In this document: piece after piece, positions 24,001 through 37,000 of the stretch
Layout: each line of letters opens with the position of its first letter
Numbering within the stretch: position 1 is the first letter of the stretch
Assembly (NCBI RefSeq): GCF_033807715.1
Contig: NC_084610.1
Span: forward strand, 5,573,769-5,637,768
From: Cololabis saira
Lineage: Eukaryota; Chordata; Actinopteri; Beloniformes; Belonidae
DNA length: 64,000 nucleotides
Reading direction: 5' to 3'
Notes under the pieces: model-generated
The model's database searches: none
The model's input: the letters and a program-made list of their open reading frames with translations, nothing else
Told to the model about the DNA's origin: nothing
Position numbers and translations under genes: made by a program

Positions 24001-24974
24001 CGCTCATAGTGTCTTTCTTTGTATATCTTCTATGAGATTTATTGCTGGTTTGCGTTGTTAAAACACTGGTTTTGCTGATGTGTCACTTAAGGGTTTTCAG
24101 CAGTTAATTCTGGCACACTTTAACATCTGCTATGATGAGCAGCTGATTGAGCTTCCCAAAGCCCAGGTAATGCCTTGATTAAGACCTCAAATCCAGATGA
24201 ATTAAAAGGGGCAATGTTGCATAGAAGAGGATCAAAATGGTGAGCAACAAAGAGGAGGATTAACCCATTTCTTCCCTCAATCAACATGGCGAGAATGTGA
24301 TTACTCTCATACCACAATGGACAAGCTTGAGGACAGGTGTGATATAAAATCATGCGTTTTACCAACACGTACCAGTACGATGGTTTTCTGATTTAAACCA
24401 CATTTCTTCATGTTACTGTTACAACTTTCTGACAGTTTATCAACTGCATCAAGTTGATTAAACTTCTGGGATATTGATCCGCTCAATTAAGTAGCAGAGA
24501 GGTTGTTAATCGGTTTCAGCTGCTTCGGGTGAATGAAATTAACAACAGGTGCACTCGAGGAGCAACAATGAGTCAACCCCCAAAACACCAATGGTTTCCT
24601 AGACGGAGGCCAGGGAGATTTTCTCCCTCCTCATCTTTTCTGATGGTTTTTCAACAATTCTGCATTCAGCTAGTCAGTATTACCACTGGTACCATAAGGT
24701 GATATCTGGACCCAACAGAGGTTGACCAGGCAGTCCAACAGATTCCTGTTTCACTTTAAATTCAGACCTCTGTATGTTGATAGTTGTTATTTCCATCAAT
24801 TAATCACAGGATGAAAAACAAAAAACATTTAAAGCATTAGAAGATGGCGTTAAAGTATCCTTGAGGTAAAGAGACCAGCGTTAAATCAATGAAGAACACT
24901 AAATAACCTAAATTACTGACCTTCAGTTTCAAATGTACTGACTTTCTTGCAAATATTTTGTAGGCACAGGTAAA
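21061..24974. other. non-coding sequence, no gene seen
   Basis: Open frames reach 122 codons (22582-22950, plus) without any domain. T runs at about 23300 and 23510-23525 are simple sequence. A block near 21290-21680 ending 'catccctttaaa' may be part of an unclassified transposon, but I could not match it. Confidence 0.5.
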
Positions 24975-25135
24975 CATTTATTTGTCTTCCTGCTTTCAAA
25001 GTGATATAACTCTTATTAGCATAATTAGCTTACTTAGCTAATCTAATTAGCTTAATTTAGCATAAGGGATACAAATGGTTGGAAACCAAAAGCCTGGTTT
25101 TGTCCAAAGAAACGATAAAAAACAACAGTTGTTTT
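24975..25135 (+). repeat. teleost TTAGC-rich interspersed repeat, degraded
   Basis: The run of 'ttagctaatctaattagc' motifs (about 25010-25065), followed by 'catatgg/ggttggaaacc' and 'agcctggttttgtccaaag' (25081-25110), matches a very common fish repeat in which 'agcataaagactggaaac' precedes 'agcctggctctgtccaaag'. The copy is diverged and its ends are unclear. Confidence 0.6.
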
Positions 25136-26284
25136 AATGTATGTATATGACTTTAAGAAACAAGCCTCTCACCGAAACGTCAAAAGAATATGAACGCATA
25201 GAAGCACTTTACTGGCTGGAACAAACTCAAAAACTAAAAGTAATGCCAACGCAAGCTCAAAGGTAAACTCAATCCCTGTAGTCTTTTTAAGAACGGTAAA
25301 AGCTTTCTTTGATGATATTTGGTGAGCTGCCTCTACATAAAATCACTATGTTCAAGGGCTGTTTCAGCTGCAGCTCAGACGTTTGGCGGTGACAGTGAGT
25401 GCTGCTCCGTAAGCACTTAGCAAGCCAGGTCCTGGACATCCACCTCCTCCAGAAACAATGGAAGTTTACAGGGAAGACAGTGAGATGCGTGGCTGATGTC
25501 TATTTTAATGTCTGCTGATAGACAGGCTGACAGCGTCGTCGGCAGGAGCGCTCTCATTGCCATGCCCTCCCCCGCCGCCAACCCCCCTTTGCATCTCAGC
25601 TTCTCTACTTGGGCGAGGTGACAGGTTCGCGGCTGTGACACATGTGGAGTGTATCTGTCACAGGACAAAAAAGGCAATCGGTCTCGCCGTCCTCCCCAAT
25701 ACGGAGGCGCTGTTTGCCGTGTTGTCACCGGTACAAGGAGGGTCGTGATCATGGAAGCTGTCGCCCGCCTCCGCACACACCACAAAAACAAACGCTCCAA
25801 TGCTCTCTCTCTTTGTTTCCAGCTTTTCTGCTGCTACAGTACATGCTCTGAGCCAAAAAAGGACAAACAGACAAGACAGAGTTGACAGAACTGTCACTGT
25901 TGAAGAAATGTAAGGAGTAATATTGTTACATCTAAAAGAAGAGGATTTTGTAAAACTGCAAACTATATAACTAGAACTTGCATCTTAGCTCAGTCCTGGC
26001 AGAGGGTAGTTTGCAGACTATTGGCTAGAGGGCTAAAGGCCATCTTCCAGTAGCCTTTGGTTAATCATGGGTTGAACCTGCAGAGGTCTGTTAATACAGT
26101 AAGCAGCAATTACGCTCTCTTAGCTCTTAATTTACAGCTCAGATGTCAAGATCACAGGAAAAGCGCTATTTACAGTGATGCTCTTAACACCATTGACTGA
26201 ATTTTGTCAACCAAGAAACCACAACCCTTAATATGCACTGATTTGTGGCTCCATAATTGTAGTTGCCACAGTAGATATTAAATG
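25136..26284. other. non-coding sequence, no gene seen
   Basis: Overlapping frames at 25417-25897 on both strands have no domain. The block 25500-25760 is somewhat C- and CpG-richer than its surroundings, but nothing specific is recognised. Confidence 0.5.
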
Positions 26285-26405
26285 CGAAACAAAGCTATGG
26301 ATCCAAAAATAGTTTTTTGAACGAGGTTGTAAGTAGATTCTGCTGTCCATCTTCAGTGCACTAGTGACAACGGCTCCCAGTGGTCATTCAAGGAACAACA
26401 CTTCT
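26285..26405 (+). repeat. short teleost repeat family, copy 2
   Basis: This carries 'gttttttgaacgaggttgtaa' followed by 'tctgctgtccat' and 'cccagtggtcattcaaggaac', the same order of blocks as the repeat at 17810-17975 and its consensus. Diverged and short. Confidence 0.55.
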
Positions 26406-26410
26406 GCGTC

Positions 26411-27365
26411 GTCTTCACATAGGGAACTTGTTTTTCTCGTTTGCATGGATGGCTGAGGCAAAAGAGGACTTGAAAATGCTCAAAGGAAATAAAATAAACA
26501 AATAAATGTAAATGGAGACAGCTTCAGAGAAAATCTGAGCAGGTGCAAAGTTGCCCTCCTCTTCTGCTCATGAAAACATGAAATTTTCCCTCGGGGTTGG
26601 GCGGTACATTTGAGGATTCTCCTCTTTTTTTTCTCCTTTTGCTATCTCTGTATCTCCTCTTTTTCCTTTGAGTCGCATCAGATGGAGCAGTTGGATCAAC
26701 AAGGTAAATTTAAAGCAATTTTGCATTTTAGAATGTAATTTTAGGATATGACAATTTTTCCCTCAAATGTCCAAACGTCAAGATGAACACACCTAGACGA
26801 AAATGCTTTGTACTATAGGACCGGGCCCGATGGTGCAGATCGGCTTTAGATACAGACAGGCGCCATATCGGTTCCCATCACATCATGCTGCATTTATATC
26901 CTGCCGCATCCTGCCAGATCCTGCAGTATCACCAGGAGGGGAAAGAGATGGGTTATCAAAGGCTCAGCCGAGGAGGGGGTAATGGGAGAGCCAAGTCAAA
27001 CACACTCCCACTGAATCGCAAGAAGACTGAGAAGGATGAGAAAAGAGGAGAGAAGATTCTTTTTTGAAGACACGGTAGATACAGGTATTTTTGTTTTTAC
27101 ATCTGGGGGATCGCAGTCTGATGAGCCCCTCCCCAGTCACTAAATGTCTTTTCCTGTCCAGCTGTCGTAATTTAAAAGAGAGAGAGGCTCACCGTCTCCT
27201 TCAGCTGTTGCCACTTATTCGCATGGATGCTGACTGGGGGGAGTTTTGCCCTGTTCTTGCCCATCAGACTACATGCAGTCATGTGAAGCAGAAAGTAAAT
27301 CCTCTTCCAACTTAAACACTGCATGAAATATGACGCCCGAGTCTATGAAAAAGCTACACTCTTAC
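26411..27365. other. unique non-coding sequence, no gene seen
   Basis: No gene or repeat was recognised. Short frames only (60-75 codons). Confidence 0.55.
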
Positions 27366-27369
27366 TACT

Positions 27370-27795
27370 ACTTCTACATGAATTAAGAGGGTAGGCAGCA
27401 GCCAAGTGCTGTGCATTCGATAAACTCATCATCGGCAAGTGTGAACATTCCAATATGTGTGAACACAATGCCAAGAAGGAAAGGTATCAGCAACTGTCCC
27501 TTAGAGGCAGCTGTGACTGCCCATAAGTTGGGGAAGGGTTATATGTTCAAGCTGGACTCTGTCATTTTAGACTGGAGAAGATTATTCCTGAATTGAAAAC
27601 ATTCAAGTCTTGCCAGGAGAAGGCCTCTTCTCTCCATGCAGGTCGGCATGACACTTCCAGAACAACGTCCTTTGAAAAAAGACGAATCAAGGCGATGCAA
27701 CATTTGAGTCAAAACTCAGATTCAGCTCAGCCTGACTGAAATGTTGCGGGACCTTAAGAGACAAATACTTCCAACCCCGATGAATTTAAGCCAAA
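27370..27795 (+). mobile_element. Tc1-type relic with internal deletion
   Basis: Same family as the copy at 14630-15445 but on the plus strand. The 5' untranslated part ('attaagagggtaggcagcagcc', 'catcatcggcaagtgtga') leads to a start at 27468 and 'MPRRKGISNCPLEAAVTAHK', the helix-turn-helix region. This frame ends at 27596. 'gccaggagaaggcctcttctctc' and 'agaacaacgtcctttg' follow. The sequence then jumps directly to the region around the third catalytic motif ('tgaaatgttgcgggaccttaagagac' at about 27737-27763) and continues to about 27795. The DNA coding for the first two catalytic aspartates has been deleted, so this is a non-functional internally deleted copy. Confidence 0.85.
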
Positions 27796-30048
27796 GAGTT
27801 GACATTTGATAAGACATTTACTTTTGAGGAAGCTGAGAGTTATGGCGAATGAAAAAACTGACAGGACGGCAAAAATATCTATCAATGTCATGGTCACGTT
27901 GGGTTGCAAAATCTTAAAGTTCTGCCCAGATTTTATACTTTGCAGGTAGAATTTTGAAGATGAAGGGGCACTATTAAAAAAATTATTTTCTGCACAGTCC
28001 CAAAGAATCTAAGAAAAAAACTAAACTAAACTTCAAATCTGGTATTTTGAGCTCTTAAATCATCACAAGTTGTTTTTTTTGTAATTACTTTGTCATGTAG
28101 GGCCAAACGAACTTTACTATTAATCTGTAATAATATGACAAAAGCGCCAACAAAAGAATTTGGCATTTACAAGGTATTGAGCTTTGAACAGCTGAGGAAT
28201 CTTAGTTTGGGTAGAATATTCTACGTTTGTATTAATTGGATTCCTTCCAGACATATAGCAACAACTCTTTCCTTTTACAAATAATCCTTTAAGCTTTGTG
28301 GATGTTCAATATAAATTTCAATTTAATCCAATAAAGAACAAGACACTGGAAATTAATTAATATGAGCTCAAAGGGTGAAACTTCGAAAAAAAAACATAAA
28401 CAAATTCCACTCAGTATCAAGAGACCCCAATTTAGGCATACAAAATGTTTTTTCTCACTGGTGAATCGGAACGGATTATAAAGTTCTCGTTGATAGACGG
28501 ATACAGATAAAATGAAGAATTTATTCCATGACAAGGAAACATCATTCTTAATTTCTCCGTACATTTACTGCATCTTCCAGGACAGCCCACGCCAGCATCA
28601 CAAAGCGAGAATCAGTGGGCTCCAAGTCTGTTTGTGCAATGTTGGGACACCAGCGCTGAGGCTTGGCACAAAGCAGGTGATGTCACCAAGAGCGGCAGGT
28701 GCACGGGAGCATTGTCCATCTGGCCATAGTGGGCAAAACAGGTGCGACCTGTCAGCGGTTAGAAAGGGGGAGGGAAAGAGAAATGTACTCGTAGAAGCGA
28801 TGGTTCAGAGCGAGTTCACGTGTTTCATTGAGAGGCTGCGTATCTCAGGAGACAAACAGTCTGTAGACGGTTCTGTTTACCATTTGATCTCCATGATGCT
28901 GTAAGTACGCTTGCAAATACATGCAGTGCAGACTTTTCTGCAACATTTTCACTCTCAGTCCTTCGTGCTTGCTGTACAACCTCTTCCTCAACCTTTGCCC
29001 CGTCTGGACATCAATTTGTGCAGCATCCTCTCCATTAGGTGGGCGCTGACGTGGCAGCTCGTCGCCTGAAAAGAAAATCAGATACTCCCCATCAATGCTA
29101 ACAGATTTCACGCTGGACCACCCATAACCTGAGGAGCCCGTTTGCCAGAGTTATTTTCTCACTCCATTATGTTGCAAACAGAAAACAACAATGTGTGGTG
29201 GGCCTGCTCTGCACAATGAGCTACAAGTGAGCTGGCAGCGGCGCCGCGTTGTAGTGACTGCTCGTCTTTCCAAGCTATTTGCAGGAGTACTTTAAAACGG
29301 GGCGCTCCAGTCATGAATGGTGCCATGAATACATTTTCTTGGGCCTGTCACCAGACGCTTTGCAAAAGGCGTCGTCCCCGACTCGAGCGGCAGCACTTGC
29401 TCTCAATCTATCTTTCAAGGGACTGAAACAGGCACAGCGCTATCAGTGTGTATCATTTCTGCTTCACATCCATCAGCGGGCTGCTGTTTGCTAACTGCCA
29501 TCGAGCACCCTGTGAGAGCATGCAGCACTTCCCCTTCCACTTGTGTGCGCCAGGCAGCGGCAGCGCGGCAATTTGCTACTGATTGTTTCCCATTTTCCCC
29601 AGGCGAGTTGGAGCTTGGACGCAGGGAGAGACCAAGAACGAGGAGGGGAAGCGGCTGTGGGGAGGGTGGCGGTTGAAATAGAACAGGAACGCTCGCGTAC
29701 AAGCCCGGTAGAGTTGCCCTTACACATTCAGAGGTGGAGGCCAAGTGCCATGAGGCCATTTTTCATTGTTATCATAACTGGACCCAGAGAGTTGAGTGGT
29801 AAAACCTCTGACCTCTACAGAGGGTCAGCATGACAGTGTTGTGTTTGATCTTGCTGCGGGGGAGTGCCGACCACCGCTGGAAACGCGCCTCCACGTTCAC
29901 GTAATAACTCATCTGCTTGCCACGGAGGACGCCTGGTATTTCTTGCTCATGATCATTACCATCAAAGTCGACATTCCCTACTGGATGACTGCTCCGGTTT
30001 CAAATCATCAACACCCAAGAATCTCTCGGATGCGCAGCCTGTCCTCCA
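27796..30048. other. non-coding sequence, no gene seen
   Basis: Frames reach 130 codons (28512-28904, plus) and 114 codons (29415-29759, minus), overlapping each other on opposite strands. None has a domain. The block 29220-29760 is relatively GC-rich. Confidence 0.5.
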
Positions 30049-30190
30049 CATAGACTGCATAAAAAAAAACTGGACAAAATCCCTGTGACATCATCCAAAG
30101 GTTTTCTTTAGTCATATTGGTGGGAAGTGACACCACCCAACTCCAGTTAATCCAAAAATGGACAAGGCCGGAGAAATAAACAAGGTTTCG
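30049..30190 (+). repeat. short teleost repeat family, 5' block
   Basis: 'catagactgcataaaaaaaa' and 'ctggacaaaatccctgtgacatcatccaaagg' (about 30049-30101) are homologous to the reverse complement of 39790-39856 ('catagactgtataagaactggac', 'gtgatgtcacctattgg'). The shared block is about 50 bp, with related sequence possibly continuing downstream. Confidence 0.6.
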
Positions 30191-31934
30191 TTACCAAGTA
30201 AGGTACTGACTGGGTTAGCTTATGCTAAACTATGACTTCAACACTAACATTCAACCTACACTGATCAGATCTGTCCAAACGACCTCATTTCTGGTGTTGA
30301 TACTAGTCCGCAGGTTCGGGGTGCTTGTGGTCCTCCACAGGTCCACCAAACCTAGCAGCTTGGGGGAAAGTGGTAGCCTTATATTTTCAAAAAGTCAATA
30401 TGGTTTTGCTCATTTAGTTCTTCATTCATTGTTTATAAGTCAAGTCAAGACACTGCTAAGCCAAAGTGCTAAAGTGATGACAGCTAACCAAAGACAGAGG
30501 ACAAGACACGCCCCCTAATCATGCATAGATTTGTGAAAATGGAGATTGAAAGTCGTGGTCAAAAATGAGTCCCCAATGACACCTTCCGTTTTCAAGAATA
30601 CTTACGACACCACACTAACACAAATTCACATATTCCTTGACGGAAAATTGAGTTCTTTGGGTTAATCCGACTGACACAATCATCACTCTGGTAAGGAACT
30701 GTCCTATTTTCTAACAAATCATAATAGAGAATACAAGAAGCTCAATAATAAACCTCTGGGTAATGATTTTTCTTTATTTAACTGCAGAGTTTAAGGTTGA
30801 TTCTGAGTTTCTATTCCTCAGCAGGCAGCCTGCGTATTTACAAGCTTTTGACAAGAGTAATCCACTTATTAATTCCTAATAGGCGTGATGATTCCCTATC
30901 AGAGGATTATCTTGAAGCACCTAACACTATGCATGCATCAGAATGGAGCGACGGTTGGTCGTCTATCAAGGCCTTGGACAAGTGTTCAAAACATGTGAGC
31001 TAAATATAAGCGAGAGCCCAGTCCGGCCGTGACTTTACGTGACCCGTATCACTGTAATAATAGCCGTGAAATGAATTGTTAGCATGTTTGCTAAATTGAA
31101 CAGAAACCTTTGGAGTAGCTCCCCGTTGTGGTCAAAGAGTGGACTTTGTTGTCCCGATAAACACAAACATTAGTTGCCAGGAGTTTTAAATGATGCCATA
31201 TGGGAGAATGCCTCCAAGTGTGTGTGTGAGTGTGTGTGAGTTCGCAGTCGCAGCAGCCAGCCCAGCAAGACTCTTTCAAGTTGACAGCCAAATAAAGTTA
31301 AAGGCAGTTAGATAGTGTGAGAGGCACATCGCCAGAGGTCAAACTCCTTTGGATGATGATCCGTCTCCTCTGCTCTGCGCTCAGTTTTCAAGCAAACCGC
31401 CTTAAATGGAGACAAGTCCGTTTTACTCAAGTTATTTATATCAGGTATTCCTGAGGACACGGAGAAAGACATGTTCTTGTTTTGTCTGATTAGTGATGTC
31501 AGAGAGCGGACAGCTCTTCCAGAATAGTCCAATAAAAATACAGTCCTGCTGAGGTTATTACACTGTGGAGCTGCTTATTTCAACATTACAGGCTTACCTC
31601 CGGTAGACTGCTGTACAGTGCTCGCAGTCTGGGAAACCGGGGAGGACTATTGGGGCCAGATAAAACTAAATATCTTCAGCTAAAACAACTCAAACGTCTT
31701 GATGGTGTAATATTGTGGATTTGTTCACCGCAGCACAGTTGGACCGACAGTCCCAGCAACATTTTATGATGCAATGTCGCGTTACAAACGGATACTCAGA
31801 CCGCAGATTGGGTTAATGTTACAAGTGAAGAACTGCTTTGTGCAAAAGTGACACAGTTTAAAAATAATCATATGGTTTTTACTGCCAAGTGTTCAAAATG
31901 AAAATAATAAAAAATGGTCATGTGGGCAATACTA
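30191..31934. other. unique non-coding sequence, no gene seen
   Basis: No gene was recognised. A short GT-rich tract occurs at about 31218-31240. Confidence 0.55.
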
Positions 31935-31939
31935 AGTAC

Positions 31940-32400
31940 CCCCATGACTCACTTGCTTATACATCCACATTTAGCAGCAATAACTTAAAGCTCCTTTAAA
32001 ATCCCACCACAGCATGTTATTCGACTTAAGGTCTGGAGTTTGATGAGGTCACTCCAAGGCATTGATTATTTAATCATTTAGATTGATTCTGGATCATTGT
32101 CCTGTTACTGTCTCAGACTTTTCTCAGACATTCAATGCTCATTGAGGCTTCAAGGGTCGAACATGTAGCTCTTTGGTAGCTTTGGATCTCTCCAGGGCTC
32201 ACACACTACGATCTCGAGGTATAAGTACAACTGGGAAGATTGGCAACCGTCTTTTATGCTTTCCAAATTGTGAATAATCTTTCTAACAGTAGAGGGGCGG
32301 AAATGATTTTATACTGTACGTCTTTCTAGAATGATATGACAGTAACAACTGCTCCTCTTAGACCATAGCTTATGTCTTTCTCTTTTGATCTTTAATGCTC
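31940..32400 (-). mobile_element. Tc1-type transposon relic, scrambled
   Basis: On the minus strand the right end holds 'aaaagagaaagacataagc' (about 32365-32385), the counterpart of the transposase start of the 14.6- and 27.4-kb copies, with the initiator codon lost. Inward lie 'gaataatctttctaacagtag' and 'actgggaagattggcaacc' (antisense of the linker after the helix-turn-helix). Further left are 'ggatcattgtcctgtta', 'ggtcactccaagg' and 'ccacagcatgtta', antisense of the second- and third-catalytic-motif regions. Large deletions separate these blocks and no open frame survives. Confidence 0.7.
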
Positions 32401-33824
32401 CATATCAGTATTCTTATTGGTATTTCTTATTAAATGTAAAAGAAGAAGTCCTCCTGAGGTTTGTTTAACCAACAGTATGATCAGATTAGTTACAAACACT
32501 TGTTTAGTTATTCCACACATAAAGAAAAGTGAAGGTACTACATTTTGCACGACTCTAAAACAGTCTTCACTCAAACAGATGTTGCATTTACGAGATTTGA
32601 ATTGTCCTGTAGCTCAAATTTTGCACACTTGTATACATTCCCCGATTCTCCAAATTGTGAATGCTGTAATTTCTTATTACCAAAGTTGAGATACTAACTA
32701 CCACTGAGCACTTGATGGAACCATACTTCACCAAATTAGAAATTTAAAAAAGACAAGAAACATCCTGCTAATGGTTATTAAATGCTTCTTTCTTTTTTAA
32801 TGGAAAATAATTTCTTCCTAAATGTTGCGCAGTAATGTTTTATGGAGCAAAAATAAGGACATGCAGAAGCAATTAGCAGAAAGAAAGCTGATGTTTATGA
32901 TTGCGCGTGTATTCCACAGAGTACACTAAGCCTCCTTGGCCAATTTTCAGATGATAAGTGCTGTAAGATAAAATAAAATAGCAAATGAAATGTACATACT
33001 GAACCAGAGGGACTATTCGAAGCAGTAGAAGTTGCTGCAGCTCTTATTGGCAATCCCTGTGGTGAGTATTAGCAGCGTGAAACAGAGAGATAACATCAGT
33101 CTTGAGAGATATCTGAAATGCTATTTCATGTAACACACTTTTAGCTGGCGCAACTTGATTTTTTTCCTCCTCCTTTGTCAGGCTTGTTCTTGCACAGGTA
33201 TGTCAAACTGCAAACAGGCTGCAGAGAAAACATGGCAGGAAACCAAGAGTCAAATGACGCTAATGGGCATCATTCGACTCTCGGCTTCTTCAGCTCTTTG
33301 ATGCCTGGCTCCTCCTGACTCTTTATATATTTCCCTCATGTTCTCTGTGCAATTGAAGCAAAGCGCAACAACCCAAAGGATCACTGGTGAATGATATACA
33401 GGAAACATTTTGGAGAGTATTGGACTTCAGGGCCTAAAGCGCATTCAACAAATCTGGCTTGAAAACAGTGGAAATTTGTGCCGGTTCCACTTTCACTTCA
33501 ATGTGACACATTGAATATTTTCTTTGTCATGAGGGAAAGGAAACTCTCCCACTTTTGCACTTCAGCCTGAATAAAATGAAACATTTTAAGTCTCAGCTTT
33601 ACGATTTGAGACATTTTATGGCTTATGAAATATATTTTGATATATTCTTATACTATAAGTATCATTTCCTAAGTGGAAACCCCAAAATAAAACAGCCTCA
33701 GCGAAGGTGAAAACCAGATATCCACCTAATGAACCAAAGTCCTGATACCCAGATATTTGGGTCTGCCCTTACAAGTAACTAAATCCACAAGTGGGGTCAA
33801 CTCATGTCTTTACAGATGGTTTCT
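32401..33824. other. unique non-coding sequence, no gene seen
   Basis: Short frames only; no recognised repeat. Confidence 0.55.
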
Positions 33825-34080
33825 GTCTTCCTCCATCCATCCATCCATCTATCATATATACCCGTCTCTTCCCATCCCTATGTTACCACATCTCTTGATG
33901 CTGATTGGTCCCCTGTGTTTGCTCAGATGGCTGCTATTAATGGATGTATTCGAGTATCAGGTTAGGTTGTCTGAGCTGTGGGAACAAAGACACGCTCCCG
34001 ATTTTTGGACTGTGGGAAGAAACCAGACTACCTGGAAAAAACCCATGCATGCACGGGCCACATAAAAAGCCCACGGCGGC
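33825..34080 (+). repeat. fish interspersed repeat, second copy
   Basis: A CCAT-repeat start (33833-33850) leads after a diverged middle to 'tttggactgtgggaag', 'aaaccagactacctgg' and 'aaaaaacccatgcatgcacggg' (34005-34055), the diagnostic block of the repeat also seen at 12030-13080. More diverged than that copy in its first half. Confidence 0.65.
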
Positions 34081-37000
34081 ACCTTCTAACTGTGATGCAG
34101 CGGTGCAAACCAACAAGCCATCCAACCCCCCACCTCAGATTCTCTGTGTTAAAATTACTGAGCAATATCACGATACATTAACATTATTAACAAAAAGTGA
34201 ACCAAACTGCAGAACCCTTGGTAGCTTCTAGAAGCACCATTAGCAGCAATACCGTAAATGATTAACTCCTCAGAGGTTGGCATCGGGATTTCCCCCTTTG
34301 TGGTGTCGCATAATTCACTTAGAAATATGATCTAAATACCTTCTAACGCTTACGGCTTGCATGTATACTGTAGTCTCTTTCACTTAGGGCAAAAACCCTA
34401 AACAAAGACGAGCTGAGAAAGCTTCTTCCAAGTTTAATAAGCACGTAGGGTAATCCAGCCCGTCCAGCAGCGGGTACAGACCACACCAGAGTTCATAAAA
34501 GACAGATAATTGAAAAAACACACTCTCGCCTCTTTTCTTAGCTTTCTTCTCTTTCAACCCCTGCCAAGTAACTGCAGGCCAGCAAATGAAAATCTCAGAC
34601 GGCGATTAATTTTTTATTTGCCCGATATTGACTCTTATTCCATTGTGTTTTTTGCAGCTCATTAGACGTGGCTGGCTTGGCACGGTAATTGGTCAATAGG
34701 GGTGATAGATGACCGCCACGCATGAGCTCTAGAAATCCTTGTGCCCCTGAGCCCAGGAAGAGCTCCATCTGCAACTTTTCCTCTTCACCTCAGGTACTAT
34801 ACCGGATCACAGTTGGAGTTTTTCCAGCAGTCCCCCTCCAGCAGCATCAGGATTTACATTATATCTTATAATGTCCGCAGTTGACTCCATGAGAGATACC
34901 ACATATTGCTTCTTATTTTTACAATATGTCAGCCTGGGGCAATGGTATTCAGCCAAATAATAATAAAAATGTTGTCAAATACACAACAGAAATCAACAAG
35001 AAAGCCTTGAAAAGCACTTTTTTTTTTCTTACTTTCCTCGAACACACCGTAGTCCAAGAGTAATAAGAAGCTGCTACAAATAGACCACGTAGGAGAGGGA
35101 CTTTCTCCTGCAAATCATGAGACGAACTGAGATGAAAACAAGCTACTCCACATTTGGCTGAATAAAAAATGCTTGCAGAGAAACATTCACACACATCCAC
35201 AGTGACAATAATAATAACAGCATGCAAAGGTGCAAACACACACACAAATACACACACCTTACACATACACACCCCTGGCGGTGACACAGACAAGTACTTA
35301 CTGTTCTGTTCGATCTATAAATTCTTCCCACTGAGCTGTGGGCACTCCTACCTCTTTGTTCCCCTCTGTCATCCATCATATACATACCCCCCTCAAACAT
35401 TTGTTCCCGACCTTTTGTCCTCCAACTTCAACCCAGGAGAGTCTGTTTTTGGGGAAAGTGTTGGATAATACCACAACTTTGGTGTGAATGATGTTTTTCT
35501 TGTAACAAGAGGGGGCTGATAAATAAAACTCCAAAAACTGTGTTGAAATGAGACAAAATGTTTACTATTAGAGACAAAATCCATTTGGAACCAACTAAGA
35601 ACTACAATGTGCGTTAAAAATAACTAATTTGAAGTTGCAACTGTCGGCAACTCATCCTGCAATTCATGCGAACATAAGCATGCTCAGCTACTGGGGTTTT
35701 TTTCTGAATTACCAACTAAAACATAACTTTACGTGACTGTTGTCATGTAAAGCTAATGTTATTGATCAGAAAAGCAAATGACCCATTAATCTTAGATATG
35801 AATAAAAAAATGTGCTTCCCTTGGGACAATCCTGGTCGACAAAATGACTGGGATGTGAGCAGAATTCAATGTCAGACATTGTAACTTTCTCTTGATGATT
35901 TGGATGTGCACAAGTAAACACCTCAAGAAGGGCAAAGTGGTTTCAAAAGGCAAAAAAGTCTCAACTTCTGTGTTTCATCCAGCCAGGAAGCAGAGGGAGT
36001 GTAGTTCATCAACAGACCACTAGCAAACTCCAAAAACAAGTCAAACTCCACTGAACCCCATTTAAAAGTTTGCAAGTTTGCAGCCGACTTAACCAACCGT
36101 ACTGTTTGCAAACTGCAGCTCCAGAAATCCTCCGAAGAGGAGTAAGTCTGTTTAGTAAGCACGACTCCAAAGGGGCGACCACAGGTCCCGGCAGAGCTTT
36201 TTTTACTCCTTGTTAAAGCCTTGAAAGCCCTCATTTCAGGAATGAAACTCAAAATGAGGATGTCTGAACAAATTTGATTAGAATGAATCTCAAGAAATAT
36301 AAATTTGTTTTAAAAGGTTGGCGCAAGTTATAATCGCTAACTGTGACTGAAATAATATGGGTTATTTGTTCTGCACGTGACCCCGCCGATTACGAGCAAA
36401 AAAAGAGGCTTCAAAACCACTTTTCAGAAGACCTGTGGGTGCTGCCACGGAGGGTTTGTCCAGTGATGGACACCCCATGAGGATTACAAAGCTCCCCTCC
36501 ATCCCTACTTGTTGGCACAGTAATTTCAGGGGCTCTTTCATCAACACTACAGATTTATGTGTTTGAAAAATTTTAGAACAAAGTTCTAAATGACTACTAA
36601 GTGGTATATATACAACTTTGTATATTATAATAGTCTCCTATGCTATTGGTATTATAGGCGCATCACACACATCACTACTTTCCAAAATGAATCAACTCTA
36701 TACTTTAATGGTGGTGTAGATTTCCAGTGATCCGAGTCATAGCTATCAAAAGTGTTTAAATAGGGGGCAAATTAAGTTTTTCCTGGTATTTCAATAAGAT
36801 TCACCTCTTGTTGAAAAGGTTTCCTCAGTTTTAGCCAACGTGTGGGGAGTTGGTCCTTGACAAAGACCCTGCTGACCTACATGAGGAACGGCTGGTTCAA
36901 AAATTCAAATGCATCTTAGGTGACTCATGAGGTGTGAAAGTGCCACAAAATAGAAGAAGCTTTTCATTTGGTAGGTGAAAGGCCTTCAGCGACCGAGAAA

